A stretch of 64,000 nucleotides of DNA from Lethocerus indicus (lineage: Eukaryota > Arthropoda > Insecta > Hemiptera > Belostomatidae): contig JACDQD010000006.1 of assembly GCA_019843655.1 (NCBI GenBank), forward strand, positions 27,050,246-27,114,245, in the 5' to 3' direction. The first letter of the stretch is position 1, and every line of letters begins with the position of its first letter. A program made the position numbers and the translations under genes. The notes beneath the pieces were generated by a model. It did no database searches, was not told the origin of the DNA, and saw only the letters and a program-made list of their open reading frames with translations. This document shows, piece after piece, positions 13,970 to 28,500 of the stretch.

Positions 13970-16900
13970 AGAGACGTCCGCCCCGTTAAAAGGTTCGATG
14001 GCCGCGTATATCGCATTGTGAAAACTCCGATTATACAACAAACCCTTTTAACGCTTTCCGCCCCCCGCGTTATATACCTCCGGTCGGAGCATCCGGCGAA
14101 CTGCGCCCCAATGTTACTCCGAATCGAGGCTTGCACCATCGATATTGCAAATTGCGAAACCGGCTGCCGAGTCCGCCATCGCCGTTTTCCCATCGGAGTC
14201 GAACGCGATCGCATTCTCCCGGCACAGGACGAAGAAGGATCTTTCTTAACGCCGGATTGCTCAATTTAATGGCCGCACCGTTTAAATTCCTAGTTCCGTT
14301 CTAACATCGGCGCCGTTAATCGCCCTTTAATTATGGACACAAGGCTTAATAACTTTCTACGGCCTGTTACCGGCTGGAAAGAAATGCGCGTCGGACTTTC
14401 TATTTAATCGACTCGAAATCCAATCCCGAGTGCGCGAACAGAATATGACTTTCTTGTTCTGTAAATCCAACAAGTTTGTCTCATCTTTGGTAAATCGGAC
14501 GTTATAAAAAGTTCCGGTTCCGGTCTGTCCGAAAGGAGGAAATCAATCCCTCGATGGGAAAGACGATTGAACGTGAAAACCGGGTTGGAAAAGAAAGAGG
14601 GGGTCGGCTGAAAAATGGTTTACATCGTTCTACTGGAAGGAGGTTAAACGGGCTGTGCGGCCGTTCATGAAAACGAAGCGTGGAAATTAACTGATTACGG
14701 TGGAAAGGTGGAGCGGGATGAAAGAGAGTGGAGGATAGGAAAAGTTCAGTTTATAAAGTGAACTTGGCTCGGTACTCAAGTTTCGAAATCGACCGGTGTC
14801 CAAACACTGGAGAACTTTCGAGCATAAAACAGTTTCAGAATTTGACGGATTCCCAAAGTTTTAGATATTATTCAGGACGGAAATTGTGTTCGGAGTAGTA
14901 ATGTCTCTGGGACAATTAACGACTCGGAGGGGCAGTCTAAAAATTCGTGATCAATGTACTATAATATTTAAGTATATATATGCAGTAAGGCCAATAGGCC
15001 GGAATGCATGTAGGAATCACCATTTGTATATCGTTTTATCGATGTATAATTTGTATTTAAGGGAATAAAACTTATTTTTAAGTTTAAGTCCAAGAGCTTG
15101 CGCCTTGGAGCATAATCGATACAAGAGATTCTGAGTTATCTGGCTCGATACTGAATACAGATTCGGGGGTATTTCCACCTCCGTCTCTTGTATGAAAACT
15201 TTGTATATAATCTTTAATTATTCATCAATTTTATTGCACTCAACTAAAACCTGAAGAGTCGAATTGTCCTTCCTCGTTTCCTTCGTCCTCAGACTAGTTT
15301 AGGGAGTCTCCACCGATAAAAGAATTATATACAATCTTTATTAATTAGATTCGTTTTACGGCTAACTAAAACCGGAAGACTCTTTGGTTCAATGCGAGTC
15401 ATCCTGCAGTTCCCGAATTGTTTTGAATTGAATTGTCCTTCTATTTTTTTTTTCTGCGTCCTTCGCGTCACGTGAAAGCGTTCCCCGGTCCTTTGTTTCT
15501 TCGCCATTGTCGTGAAATCGGGCGTCGATTTTCCACGATATCTTCGGTCGGCTCCGATTCTTCACCTTCAGCAGAGGGACAGAGAGAAAGCCCGTTGGGG
15601 GACCCGAGGAGAGGCCGGCTAATCGCCATTCCCAGACCGGTTATTACGGCGCAGTCGTCGTTCCGGAGCCTCAAGGTGAAGGGCCCGCCTGCTCTCCCCG
15701 CGGCTCTCGATTTCACAGATATTCCCGCACGCCAATCATCCCGTCTCTCTTTTTTTGCTTTTCAGACCGATATCAATATTGGTCTTCCGCCACGGGAGTT
15801 ACGTTCCCTTAGTAGCGTTGAATGACCACGTTCGCCTCGCTTTCCACGCCAGTCAGTTACGGGCATGTAAATACAATTTATATTTAATTTATAGCCTTCA
15901 TCGGAGGAAGTAGGACGCGAAGGTAACTCTAGAAAGAATTACACTCTAGACCGGTCAATGTCATCAATCGATTTCGGTAAAGCCAAATTGTATTTTGAGT
16001 TAATTTACCCATTTTTCTGCACATATCCCCAATTAAGAAGTTCACTTGTATAAACACCAAAATAGACGCGTTTTTGGCCCACCTGTAGACCGGTTTCAAA
16101 ACTGTTCAAATTATTCCCGTCCGTTTCCCCCCTTGATCTCGGTTCGAATTCAACGTCGGCCAACTCGTACAAGGCCTTACAAGACCTGTACAAGGCTCGG
16201 TAATCCGCTGGCGGCCATTGTCCACACTCTTGGCTCGACCTGTTATAACGCCTTATCTATAATTCATTACCGCCGGGATTTTAACCTTTGCCAACCTCTT
16301 TGTGCGTTAACGCGCCGAAGTTCCGATTAAATCGGAAAAGTGGCAATATCGGTCGTTACTGGAGACAATTATCTTTGGAGCAGTGTGCTACTCTCTTTTC
16401 AGTTTTCTGTAAAAAGAAAATGGCACAAAATGTATAGGATTTCGTAATTTTGCGGGTACAGTCTGTCAATTATACGATCGTTGTATCGAAACTGAGTGAA
16501 TGCATAGTTACATTTTAACGGAAAACAAGGATAAAATGTTAATAATTAAAACTAAAACACGACTGTGTTCCGTCGATGAAATTCCTTGAAAAATCGATTT
16601 TTGAGAGATCAAGAAAAATATTTTTGGTATTTTTCGCCTCCTTGGCCAATACTGATTGTGTGCAAATTTACTTCCTCCGTCCGTCGGCGCGCACCTCCTT
16701 GAGAAAATCTGTCCCATAAAAGAGGGTACCCCCGGGACTGTTTAATATTCGCCAGGGCACACGATCGGCGTTCGATACCGGTCATTGTCTTCTCGCTTGC
16801 GGCGGAAGGTTCAGTTTTCACTACGACGGATACGCAGGAGGTTCGAGAAACGAGAAAAAGGGGAATCGGGCGTATAATTTTATCGGGACTAAATCGGGCG

Positions 16901-19900
16901 TTAGGTCCACGAAACAAATTTGAAAATCTTTAAGAGTTGGAATACGGTCGTTGTTTTATTTCCCAATTCGCCTGTCGTGTTTATAATGCCCGAAAATTGG
17001 CCCGAAAATACATTTTCAATTATCCGATTTTTTTTTTATACAACCAATATGGGTACTTTTTACGCATTGATATTTTCAAACTTTTATAAATCCCACGACG
17101 ATATTGAATAACCCCGAAGCTGGTGGCAGTTTCCTTCCAAAATACACACACACACACGCATTCAGTTTTAGGTTTTGGCCCAGAGTCAAATGTCCCAGTT
17201 CTGCTCCGTTTTCATGAATTGTTAATACAGGCTTCGAATATTTAGTTGACGTTAATTTAAACGCAGTTTACTCACTGCCTTATGAGGTAGTTTTACTTTC
17301 TTACTTAAATCTGTCGGTTAGTATGTTGTAAAAGCGCAATATCGTACAATCCAAATCATTTATCAAAACTACATTTACATTTCCCGATAATTTATGTAAT
17401 ACTATTGGCTTAACGAGAAACAGAATACATTTAACTGGGCGTTGTGCTATGAAGCATCCGCGCAGCGAATACTTCAGCTTGTAGATTTCAAGCTGGCCAA
17501 TTTACGGACGCTTTTAGTTGGGGAAAAGTCTAATTAAGTTGCACAGCCCGTTGTAGGGCCATTAGTCAGTGGGCGCAACACCGGCGAATATAACCGCGTG
17601 GCAGTCGAAATGGGATTAGAGAAAGTGTAATTAAGTGAATCTGACTTAACCTACAGTACTCCAAGTGTTGGAAGCCTAAAAGACAATTAGGGGAAAACGA
17701 GGTAAAAGCATTGGGTTGCTCGGCCAAAACTATGTTATTCTTAAGTACAAGAATCCGAAATCAGGTTGAAGACCACGGAATGGCATATATTCTGAGACAA
17801 ACGTTTCAAATTCTGTTAAGTCTTGTACCCTGACATTGATCGACATCAATGCTTAAACGAATTTATGCGGGGATAATCCAAAATAATGTTCTAGGTTCCT
17901 AGAATTATTAACCTTTGGAAGTTGTTTTAAGAAAGAACTAGTTTTTCTGGAACCTTTACCAGATCTGATACCGCCTGTTTGATTTCGGAGCGACCATTTT
18001 ACTTGAGCTCCGTCCAAAAATGTGTGGCAATACCTATTTTTATTTGGCGATAAATTTTCCACGCTTCCGATTTTTCTCGACTTTTGACCTTACAGTTTTT
18101 GGCACTTTGTACTTATTGCCGGTCACGATTTGAATTTACTTCACGAATGGAATATACAATTACGTTTTTTTGAGAAAATGTTTTCGTCAGCTCATAAATT
18201 TGTTTATTGTCGATTATGCGATAATACCTGTCTCAAGTCAGAAATAACCAGGTTAAGTCGAAATTCCCTAGAACGATGCTGCAATGTTACGTTGCACTCA
18301 TTCCATACTTGTCAGAATGATTCCCTTCTGAATTTTCGGCACCGCCCAATTGGGCGATTGTCTATAATTTTCAAACGAAGAAATAGACGTCTATCGGCCT
18401 TGGTCTATCCGAGGCGAAGTGCCATCTCGCCCCCGTTGAGCCCGGCCAAAACCTCGTCCTTGATCGCGCCCGTATTTTAAAACTTCTTTTCTACCTTGAC
18501 AGAATTAGCGCCCGCCTATTAACAGTATCGGACGTTAAGGCGGCTTTTTTTCACCTAACCCTCTTAAATTTAACATTTTTATTCCCTTTCGCATTCGATT
18601 AACCTTGCGTCGACAACCGTGTAATTGGTAACGATTCAGATTTCAAAGTCGTACCTATGTCCGCTTTCGAACCGTGAATTGTTTCCAAACCGTTTCATCC
18701 GATGTTCCCGGCTTTTGGGTAAACAGAGGAGGAGATTATATAAAGACAATTATTAATGATCAGTCCAGATTTTCCGAGTAGTGGAATGCCGGTTTAAATT
18801 TGACTATTCAGCATTAATTATCTGCAATTAGGTTATCATAGTATTTTGTTCCCCACTATCGACCTTTACACAGTGGATTGATGTTATCCCCGCGTTGATT
18901 TCCCCTGCAAATATCGAGGATACAAGGACATAGGAAGGAAGGGAAACCGGGTTGGGAGTGGTGAACTTAAATATTCAGTCGTTATCGACCGGTAGAGTCG
19001 GTTTATCCGGTGGCTGGATAAAGAAGAGTGGAACCCCTGTGAGGGGGGCCCCGGGGACAATAGCAGTGGGCCCCTTCCCCCCCCGGCCCCCCTCTCTCGC
19101 TAGCATTGCGTGTGACACAGCCTGCAGCCTGCAGCCTGCTAGCAGCGAGCGGGAGGGGTGAAAGTGAAGGGGAAAGTACCGCAACTCCGGTGAAGGCCCG
19201 AGGGGGCGCGCGCGCGCTCTCCGCTCCAGTCCAACGGTCGACGCCGGTACAAGCACCACCCGGTCGACCGCTTTGTACGCGGTTTTTCTACAATTTCGAT
19301 AAAAAATACAGTTTCCTTTAATTGAACGCGCGGAAAATTTCGGACGAATGTAGTTTCACGAGTGTCCAGAGGATTGAGAGCGAGGTATGTACGCCAACGG
19401 CCACCACTTTCGTGCAGTACTTCCGACACGAGTGTACTGTTTATTGGATTCCACACGACTTTGCATCGTGCCGTGTGTACGGTCCATATACGTTTAGTTC
19501 ATTTTTTCCCCAATTCGCTATTTGTACAACACGCGGTTTCGCCCCCGAACGCACGTGATTGTTGGTAGCCTGCGATACACGCAGAATTTTTAAAATATAT
19601 TCACCGTAATACAGTAAACAGTTGAGACATCGGTTTTATTTTAGTTACAGAATTGTCTGAACTTCAGCAGCCGGCCTCGTCCGCAATTACACCGGTGTAA
19701 TTTGCATTCCACATTCCTTACGGTTACAACCGCCATTTTAGTGCAGACGTCGTTTTCGCTTTTCTCCCTCTTCCCTACGTAATTATTTGCTTTGAAACTG
19801 CAAAATTTCCGGATTTGGATCTGCTTACGGAAGTAAAATAGAAACTAACGTATTTTGAAGCGAAATGACTAGGTTTCTTACATTATATTTTGCGGGATAA

Positions 19901-20289
19901 CCGAATGATTGCAACGATATTCTACTGTAAAAGATGGGGGATGTTTTCTGCACAGTGTATACGTTTCGCCAGTAACTCTCAGCCCTCTGAAGCATGATTG
20001 CTGAGTGATGTGTCACGGTCTGGTCGCCATGGAGATCTTCCGGAGGGTTGTTCCCTATTCTATCGATTTTCCGTTGCGCCCCGTTCCGACTAGGTTTTAT
20101 TTTCTTACAGCACGTCTTTTTGGTAAAGGGTTGGTTCGGTAGGCGTAAATCGAGGAGGTAAATCAACCAACACTGGGACATAAAGTGGTGCACCGACTTG
20201 CGTGAAAGTGGCACAGTCGTAAACACAAATTGTGCCCAGAGGGAGTCGGTTTTTAACGGTTTGTTTAGTTTCTTCTAAGCGACAAATTC
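13970..20289. other. no gene recognised
   Basis: No supported exon. A GC- and CpG-rich patch lies at about 19,020-19,260 (with three overlapping CCTGCAG units near 19,119). It is followed at 19,384/19,385 by a donor-like GAG|GTATGT. A (CA)n run lies near 17,143. Confidence 0.5.
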
Positions 20290-20291
20290 TA

Positions 20292-20450
20292 TTGGGTTGG
20301 CAACTAAATAATTGCGGATTCTCCTAATCTCGTGCATTTTTTTGGTACGCACGACGAATAGTTGGCGTGTAATAAACATTTCAGAATACTCTATATAGGC
20401 TTGAAGATGTAAACTAGCGACGAAACCCGCAACGACTTAGTTGCCGACCG
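20292..20450. mobile_element. mariner-derived MITE (159 bp)
   Basis: The left end TTGGGTTGGCAACTAAATAA and the right end (CGCAACGACTTAGTTGCCGA, then CCG) are inverted copies of the insect mariner terminal repeat (GTTGGCAACTAA...TTGCGG). The element is flanked on both sides by TA (20,290-20,291 and 20,451-20,452), the Tc1/mariner target duplication. Only ~100 bases lie between the ends, so there is no transposase. It is internally deleted and non-autonomous. Confidence 0.88.
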
Positions 20451-20454
20451 TATT

Positions 20455-21965
20455 TTATAGATCCGTTCTGCATACTAATTTCCTCCCCGTTCGTTAACGA
20501 TTTTTATATAAACTTTTCCTGCAATGAAATGTTCATTAAAACAATTTTTCTTTTTTCCCCTGAGACATTGTTAACCCCAGTGAAGCATTGTCCCGTAACA
20601 CTTTGATCGGTTTTCCCACCGTACTTGGTACCCGCGCCTATCGAACGGGATCGTAACAATTTAGCGCCTAATTTATCGGCTAGGAAGATGCAGTTTCTCC
20701 CTTCGGGGTTCCGATATCGGCTCTCGTATCTCTTATCCGGCTATTGTTCTACGGCTAGATTGGCTCCTTTCCGACTCCTTTACGGGGAAGCAGGAAGCCG
20801 TAGTTCGAAACGGTCGCTTCGAAAGCCGCTCTCGTGAAAGTCCCTGGGGGGGGGGCTTTGCGACCGGTCCCGCTTCCCACATGTCCCCGGTCGAGAACAA
20901 CTTTTTTTTACTTCCTCGTATAAAATTGTTTAAGGGGAGATGAAAATTATTCAGCGTCTCTGAGATTCGTCGGCCGGGAAATACTCCGTGGGATAAACTC
21001 TCCGAGCGTCTGCCGACTTTCATTCAATTCTGGGGTCAGCGAACTGCGGCCGGCTCTATAAATACCTTCTGGCGGTCGTAATAAATCGTGTAAAGAAAAA
21101 TACGTATATCGGTTTATATTAATAGCAGAAAATATTTCTATAATATAGAGTCCTAAAAAATTTTTTCAAACAATCGCAATAACCGTTAAGCATGTTTGTG
21201 TTCTGAGTATTGAATATACTGAGGCGCAATTTTCGCGCAGTATTTCGTTGTTTAAAACAATTTTGATCAATGCTTCACCAGTCCAATTCGTATAATTGGA
21301 CCTCGCGGTAAATAATTTAGATTTAATTGTAGTCATGATTTAGGAGTCAGGACTTTATATTAATTCAGTGAATTCAATATTTCAATATTGGTACCCAATT
21401 CCACTGATTCCGACGGTGGTTTTTTTTTTATTATGCGAATTTTTGTCATCGATAAGGTCACACTGTGCCTGAAGGGGCCTTTTCACGGCTTCACGCCGCG
21501 TTCGTTTCCCGATGCAAGCGGAACCATTCCCCTGTACACATTCTAATTCTATTTTTCCTCCCCCGGCTACACGGAAAAGCTTTTTATTTTCCGCCTTGTT
21601 TCGCACATCGGGTGGGGCGTGTGCGCTCCAAAGTCGTTTTCCCTGTTCCACTCCGCGTAGAACAGCGCGATACTGTCGAAAGTCGGGCAGACTTCCGAAT
21701 TAGCGTCTGAAAGTCGTCTCGGTCGCTGTTCCATTACGTTCCGCCAAGTCTTAGCTGTTCGTCCGATGTTCTTGAACGTCGGTAATTCGTTGAGGGATGC
21801 ACGACGCGATTCGGGTCTCTGGCGGTTGCCGCGGCCGGAATCGTGACCGAGCTCAGAAAACCAATCGGCCGTTCGGTCTCCACGAATCGATTCGGATAAT
21901 AATTGCGGCCGTAAACAACAATTCGACCCATCTTATCAGGATTAACAAATAGGAAACAGTTCAGA
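20455..21965. other. no gene recognised
   Basis: Non-coding as far as I can tell; short frames only. Confidence 0.5.
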
Positions 21966-21966
21966 A

Positions 21967-22550
21967 TATCTGTTCTGTGGTCTGCGAGGGGTTGGAATAC
22001 CGTAGATTTCGTGTTTTTCTGTCTCCCTTCGCTGATTTGGTCTTTCGCTAGACCGGTTTCGGCCGCTCGCCATCTTCAGTAGCGGTGTTAGTCACTTTGG
22101 CACTTTAGGTGTTTTTTAGTCATCCTCACTGCACTGCAACTTATGTTTGTCGTCGGTATATATATGTCTTGTTATTGTGTTTTATGGGGATGTTGTTTGT
22201 CTTATTTGCTTGTCTTATTATGCCCGTTTTTCTCACTTATTTATGTAATTGTATTGGCACCGGATTTGTACGAAATCTACGGTAATAGCTACCTGTTTAG
22301 TTTTCTCCACTTTGAACTACTGCGCCTAATATTTTAGATAATTTAACTTACAAACGAACTTTAGCTCATTCATTGTACTATCGGTATTTGTATTGTTATG
22401 ATGAAATTTACGATGCAGGAGCAATCAGAATAGTTGGGTCTCGTCACTAGTGATGATGTCATTTTGTCGAAACGAGTTAGGGCATAGCGAGTCACGTGCT
22501 ATTTTGCTATAGCAAACTACCAAACCAGCGAGAAGAGTTTGAAATATACG
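21967..22550 (+). mobile_element. fold-back element, long form (copy 3)
   Basis: It starts with the family end (TGTGGTCTGCGAGGGGTTGG, then AATACCGTAG) and the left arm with CGCTAGACCGGTTTCGG and CCATCTTCAGTAGCGGTGT. About 330 bases of internal sequence (22,145-22,500) follow before a degenerate right end (CCAAACCAGCGAGAAG). The internal sequence is shared with the 28.9-30.5 kb copy (for example TTTATGTAATTGTATTGGCA and GCTCATTCATTGTACTATCG). This may be a deletion product of a larger parent element. No intact protein is visible in it. Confidence 0.75.
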
Positions 22551-22559
22551 AACCCTACA

Positions 22560-24720
22560 ATAAGAAAGAGTTTAAACAAATCAAAGTTTCCCTCAATTAG
22601 AATATGTGTTCAAGTCCGTTATGTTGTTAATAATAGTTATTAATTCGATTACGAATATTAATTACGATATTTTTTCATCCATTCCTATTAACAACGAGTT
22701 TCACAACGGTCGTTCGGTAATTCAGTCGCATCCCTTCTAAGCGTTACATGAAAGAATACGATCGTACGTTTCATATTCGATAGAGATGTTTAGCTTGGCG
22801 ATTCACGATAATGGAATCGTGACTGTCGATTGCCGGCGGAGAATACGCCTTTTCGACGTTAATTGGGGCCCTTCGAACGGCCCCACTCACGGACCTCCCA
22901 TTCAGCAGGGAGTTCTGTTCCCCCTGCAACGGAGGAGGGTTAGATGACAGACTGCCGATATAGCGGGGACACGGAGGGTGTGTCCGTTCTCTTAAGCAGT
23001 GGTGGAGACTTTATCAGATCGTTTATGACCCTTGTCGGAGCCGGAGGTCCCCCCCCCTTCAAAAACCGGCCGACATGTCGGCGCCATCGATTCAGTCGCC
23101 CCCTCAAAACTTTGTACCGATACTTCGATACCGGCGTCATTAACTTAATACCGCTATTATTACCGAGCCCGGGAACTTTTCCAGCCTCAGATAAGTAAGT
23201 GGGAGTCGGTAATTTACAGACTTGCGTGTTCCTCCACCAGACATAAGCCGCTTGACAAATATGTGTTATTGCGGTTTAGATTAGTCAGCCTATTCAAGTT
23301 GTAAAATCAACTTTGATTGGCCGCTTTTACGCTTTTAAGTTCCAAATCTTGTTGCAGTCCTTGTTAAGGTTTGAAACCGATATCACTCATTCGATCTTCC
23401 TGCCTAAAACGTTACTGACAATACCCCAACACTAGAACCTAACTATAGTAGTAAGGTAACTCGAGAAGTATCGCGCGATTTATATAATATTTTTAGCACT
23501 TTATGGGCTTGATTTATACACATAGATTCTGTCGATTGTTCTGAAAATATTTAATGAAAAATTAATCCCAGGAATCGGTATTCGAATCCCGGGCTTAGTC
23601 CACAAACTAGTCATTTAGCCGATTCATTATAAGGTCGTTTTTCCGAACTTTGTTTCACATTTCCGAAATATTGAAGGCACAGTAATAATTCCTCCATTGT
23701 TAGATGAATGAAATTAAATCTAAATTTAATTAAACCGTCCAAACTTGGTTTTTTTCGAATTGCTTCCTTGTCCCTAACGAAATCCGGTTGGTAATTGGTC
23801 GTTAGTCGTGGATTAGGGGGCCACGATTTGAAATCTTACAGCGAACGTAACATCTTATTTTAACTGCTTCTAAACTAATTAGTGGATATAGTGTTCTAGC
23901 CATCGAACAGGCCTTGTTAGGCAGCTGGATTTTTCTTGGGCTTTACAAAAAGGCCATTACAAAGGTTTACTGTTACATTGAAGGTTTTGCTTGAATTTAG
24001 AGAATTGCGGATCTTAAATCGAGTTTGGGAAATATCCTTCCTGTTTGTTTAATCCGAATTATTTCAATTCGTGTTTTATTGACTCTAACATCGAATCTCG
24101 TTAGTTCGTCACCGTGTCCAGACACTAATTTACCGCTGTGATCTGGCGCTGTCAGTGTCACGTATTAAGAAAGCAGGGCGCATGAGGTCAGTGCAGGTGG
24201 ACAGTTGTTAAAAACATGTGATCTGTCTAAAAACAGGTTGTTCGATACGATTGCGTAGGCGTTTATATATATATATCTCTCTCTCTATTAACATTCTGCT
24301 CGGCTGGTAATTGATGTTTCGCAACATGTTGGACTATTCCCCGACAACTCTGATTCTCCCCTTTTGGTACCGCTCAGGTCTGTCTCCGGGTTCAGATCGG
24401 CGCGATAAATAAACTTTTTTATCCGCTAAAAAGACCACCGAAGGGGGGGGGGGGGAGGGTTTCTCTTTCGTTCGTTCGGTTCAAATGCCCGCCGTTGGAA
24501 TTTGACCGGTCACATTTTCCCCTTCGGGAATATTTTGAAAGTGAACGAGCGCGGACACCCGTACGGCGGTACTTTCTCCTCCTAAATATGGTGCGCGCGC
24601 CTTTGCTCGTTATCTCGATTGGCGGCTAAATAACGAGAAATCTGCAAATACCCGTCGTATTGTAGTGGTGGGGGGGGGGGGGACGTAGGCGCGTCTCGAA
24701 CGATAGAAGGAAGTTCGAAC
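22560..24720. other. no gene recognised
   Basis: AT-rich, no exon supported. There is a tRNA B-box-like word (TTCGAATCCC) near 23,581 but no accompanying A box. There is a G run at about 24,440-24,457. Confidence 0.5.
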
Positions 24721-24840
24721 ATACCTGTTTTGTGGTCTGCGAGGGGTTGGAATACCGTAGATTTGTTGTCTCCTCTCGCCGGTTCGGTCGTTTGATAGAC
24801 CGGTTTCGGCTGCTCGCCATCTTCAGTAGCGGTGTTGTAC
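24721..24840 (+). mobile_element. fold-back element, one-armed copy (copy 4)
   Basis: It has the family end and the left arm up to CATCTTCAGTAGCGGTGTT, then diverges. The right arm is missing. It lies about 480 bases upstream of the first exon of the MTUS-like gene. Confidence 0.75.
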
Positions 24841-25167
24841 TGTGGTGGTTGTCTGTGTGACAAACAAAAACCAACCTCCAAACCCAAATAAGACGAACAA
24901 CATCCTTTAAATGGTTTAGCGCATCGATTGTTTTATTTGCGGACAATACCACTAAAAAGCCAAAATGGTATGATCATCGTGTTGAATTCATATCGGAATA
25001 TCCGGAAACATCAGATTTTATGTTGGTACATGTATCGTATATAATTAACAGTACAACTCGTGTCGGAAGGTTCGAACAAATCTGTACTGGTGGCTAGATA
25101 GATGAAACGTTTTATACTGGTATACCTACTGTAGACATTAACGAATATTATCCCTTTCTCTATACAG

Positions 25168-25507
25168 GCAATTTTCAAATTCTTCGAGAAGGCGCCGACA
25201 ATGTCGGGACTGTAAGGACTGTATAGAAAGAAAATCTCCTCGAACGGACAATAGGTGGAGAAATTAGGACTGTAGTGCGAGTGTAGTAGTTAATAAATTG
25301 CTGAGAGCGGTAAGTTGGCAATGGTCGGGACGTTCAGCAAGATAGCGGCCGCCGTATTCGGCAGCAAGACCAGCCTCTCGTCTTCGGCCTACCCGAGTTC
25401 GGCCTCGGTCTGGCCCCAGGAGCACGACGACACCAGGTCGGAGAAGATCAGGAGGCGCAAGCCTTGGTCCTCCTTCAGACTCTCCAAGAGGAAGAAGAAC
25501 GAGAAGG
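25168..25507 (+). CDS. MTUS1-like: MTUS-like gene exon 1A (5'UTR plus first coding exon)
   Basis: Coding starts at the ATG at 25,321 and ends at 25,507 before a perfect GTGAGT donor (phase 1). It encodes MVGTFSKIAAAVFG..., then a Ser-rich stretch and a basic end (RLSKRKKNEK). A good acceptor (pyrimidine tract then ATACAG, AG at 25,166-25,167) lies upstream, so this may be the second exon of a transcript with a non-coding leader exon further 5'. A five-codon upstream frame (ATG 25,201 to TAA) lies in the presumed 5'UTR. Confidence 0.72.
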
Positions 25508-28500
25508 GTGAGTGTTACACTGCTACTCTTAGGGGCATCCGGTTGGGGTTTTCCGGCCCCGGCAACAACAATGCTGTACATAATTAGCGGAGAAGGCCGT
25601 TAGCTGAGAAACGTTGTTGTTTTTAATTACCTCACTATTACTTCCCGATCGCTCTTACGACGCCTTATGTAACTTGGCGTAAATGGTTTTCTGTTATTTC
25701 ATTAACGTTAATTGTTACAACATCGCTATGCTCCTACTACCTCCAGACATCCTGAACGTGCCTGACAGACGTCCGAAGAGGAAATTGCCACATTACTTTA
25801 AACATACCAGAAAAATAAATAAATAACATTTTAATAAAGGGGGAATTCCGTACAGTTGTGGCAATGAGACACTAAAAAAATATTAGGAACAGTTGTGAGG
25901 CCAAATTTAAAATTATTGATTCCGCATATTAGAAAATAATGTGTCGACCCATTCACATGATATTCTGTTGTCCGCAATTATAATGGACATTACTTCCCTT
26001 TACGCTCTTATAATTTATTTCTGGACGATAGTATTCATTCAGTAGGTTGGAAATAAAAAAATTACTGCAAATCTACCGCCGGTTTACTGGCTGAAATTTC
26101 CGAAAGCGGTGCAATCGGTGTAAGAGAAAATAGACTTCGAATCGAACGCCCCGAAAGCCGTCTGGGCTTTCTTCGATGCGAGAGTTTATTGGACAAGATG
26201 CGATTTAGTATAAATAACTAGAGCGTGCCCTATTCGCTCAATTTTCTCAATGCTTGACCAAAGTTGATAATAACAGGTTGTCGGCTCAGTGGTAACAGCT
26301 TGTCTGGAGGTTGAAATTAAAATTTTATTTTCTCCTGACGTTCCAATACACGTACGGCCGGGGCTCTCTGTGCGAAGTTTATCGGTACAGAGCATGTTCA
26401 AAAATTAATTAATCTATCATAATAAGATGGATTAAGTCGTGGTACTTAAAGCGTTCGATGCATACAGAAGACAGTAAAAACGTTTTTATTAAATGATTAT
26501 ATTAAACGAAAGGTTATTGGGGGCTCGGCATGAAGAAACTTCAGCGCCGGGTATTATCCAGTTATTCCGTTATCCGGTTCTAGTAATGTCGCAATCTCCT
26601 TCCATAAATTGAAATATACGTACAGAAACCGGCCGTACAGCCGTGTAGTGTATCCTTATGCATAATATCCTCCAGTGTCTACTCTAATTCCTTTGCCGCG
26701 GTTAAAAAGGGACAGGAGAGACAAGAGTGGTTTGACCTTTAAAGCCAGGCCGGTGTACCGGCCGCAAGAAAAAGCGGTGAAAGTATTATTACCTGTACAG
26801 TTTTAAGTAGCCTGCGTTCGTCAAAAAGTCATAGGGAGAAATCTATAGCTTTTCGCCTATCGATCGCTGCGTAAACACGCCGTCGAAAAAAATGGTTTCC
26901 ACTGCTAGAGACCGACGGAACAGTTTTTCCTCATTAATGACATTTAAAGAAGCCTCTATAATTAGTGGTTAAATAGCAATTGGTGGCCTTATACTTTCTT
27001 CAGTAATATCCAATATACAGTAAACTAGATTTTTAATAAAGGCCAGAATTAAAATTATTCCATCAGTTCTCCTTCTGTAATACGAATGTTATCAGCTATA
27101 TCGGTCTTATAAATCAAAAAATACCACTTGTATGCGTTCTATTTCTAAAAAAATCCAACGGTACTTAAATATAAATAAATTTGCCCTAATTATTCTAATT
27201 TGAAAGGTAGCGGTATTCGTAATATATTTGAGGACTGACTTTCTCTTTCTTGCCATCTTCTGTCTCTATTCGTTGATATGTTCCCTTGGGTCCAAAAGAG
27301 TAGGACGATAACATTTTTAGGATTATTTTAGGACCTGTTTGGGGTATCATAATTATTGTGGAGAATCTGCGTCTCCTCTCGCCGTTTGGGCTGAATTTTA
27401 AGTTTCGGCCACCCGCTGTCTTCAGTTGCATCTCGCCTGTAAATTAGCGACTGGTCGGGTATGAGAGGAAAGGCATTCAAAAATCGCCGGGGAGAAATCA
27501 ACGCCCTCGCCGAAGGGGAAATAAATCGGTTCAGGACCCAATTTCAAAGAACCAGTCGCCAGAGATGAGAGCGAAAACTTTCACTCCTGCTGACCAGACG
27601 AGTGAATCGACTAAAAAAATAACGAATAACAGCGCTAATTTCTCGTGCGCAGTCGGTATTTTTACACTGGACAAATGGTATAATGACAGTAGTTTCGATC
27701 GGTACAGTATCATCAGTCGCTAATTGAGAAAACAACGTCGTACGCCCATCGATTAGAACTTTGCCTGTCTATCCACCCTAATGGTCGATGACGGCCAGTG
27801 TACAGAACTTCCGTCTGACCGTTTAGCGAGAACTTCTATCAACTGGTAATTTGCCGATGGACGGCAGAAGAAGTCTTCAACTCGTTGTAATTGAGGAAAC
27901 GCGCGGGGGAAATTTAAGCGACCGTTAAATGACGTAGGCCGAAAATAGGTCTGAAAGCGTCACTACCGCCTCGTGCACAAAACAGTGCAGATTTCCCTGC
28001 TACACATTTTCCCTATCATTAAAGATCTTAAAGTGGTTTGGCCAAGAATTGAGTTATAAATGAGCTAAGGAAACTGTTCTTGTCCGGGGAAACCCAAAAT
28101 TACGTATCGTTCACACTTGTATAAATTGACCAACTGTTTATTACCAGAAATTATTGTGAAAAGTGGAAGTTTCTTTTTGGGAACAATCAAATTATTTTCA
28201 GTCCGACAGGTTTGTTTCCTTCAGTTTTGGCCGTAGTACTACTTTTTCAGTTATTAGGTTCAAATGCCAGTTATAGTCTTCTTTCCCATCTTATTCAGAG
28301 GAAAGGCATTACCGTTTCCAAGTTTTCGTTCCTGCGTGCAGTACGCTCGGTAGTTCCCGGAACCGGGCTTAAAACTATCCCGGCGTTCGGTTTATATCCA
28401 CCTTCGACGAATACCGAGAGTCCGACGGTGAGAGGCGATGAAAAAAAAAAAAAACTGGAAGGGCTTTGAACCTTTGAGCCTTTTGAAAACGGGCCGGCTG

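Noticed and set aside
19825..20226. 133-codon minus-strand frame close to the mariner MITE
   Set aside because: Checked for a mariner transposase (DDE/D motifs); none seen. Starts before the MITE and is unrelated to it.
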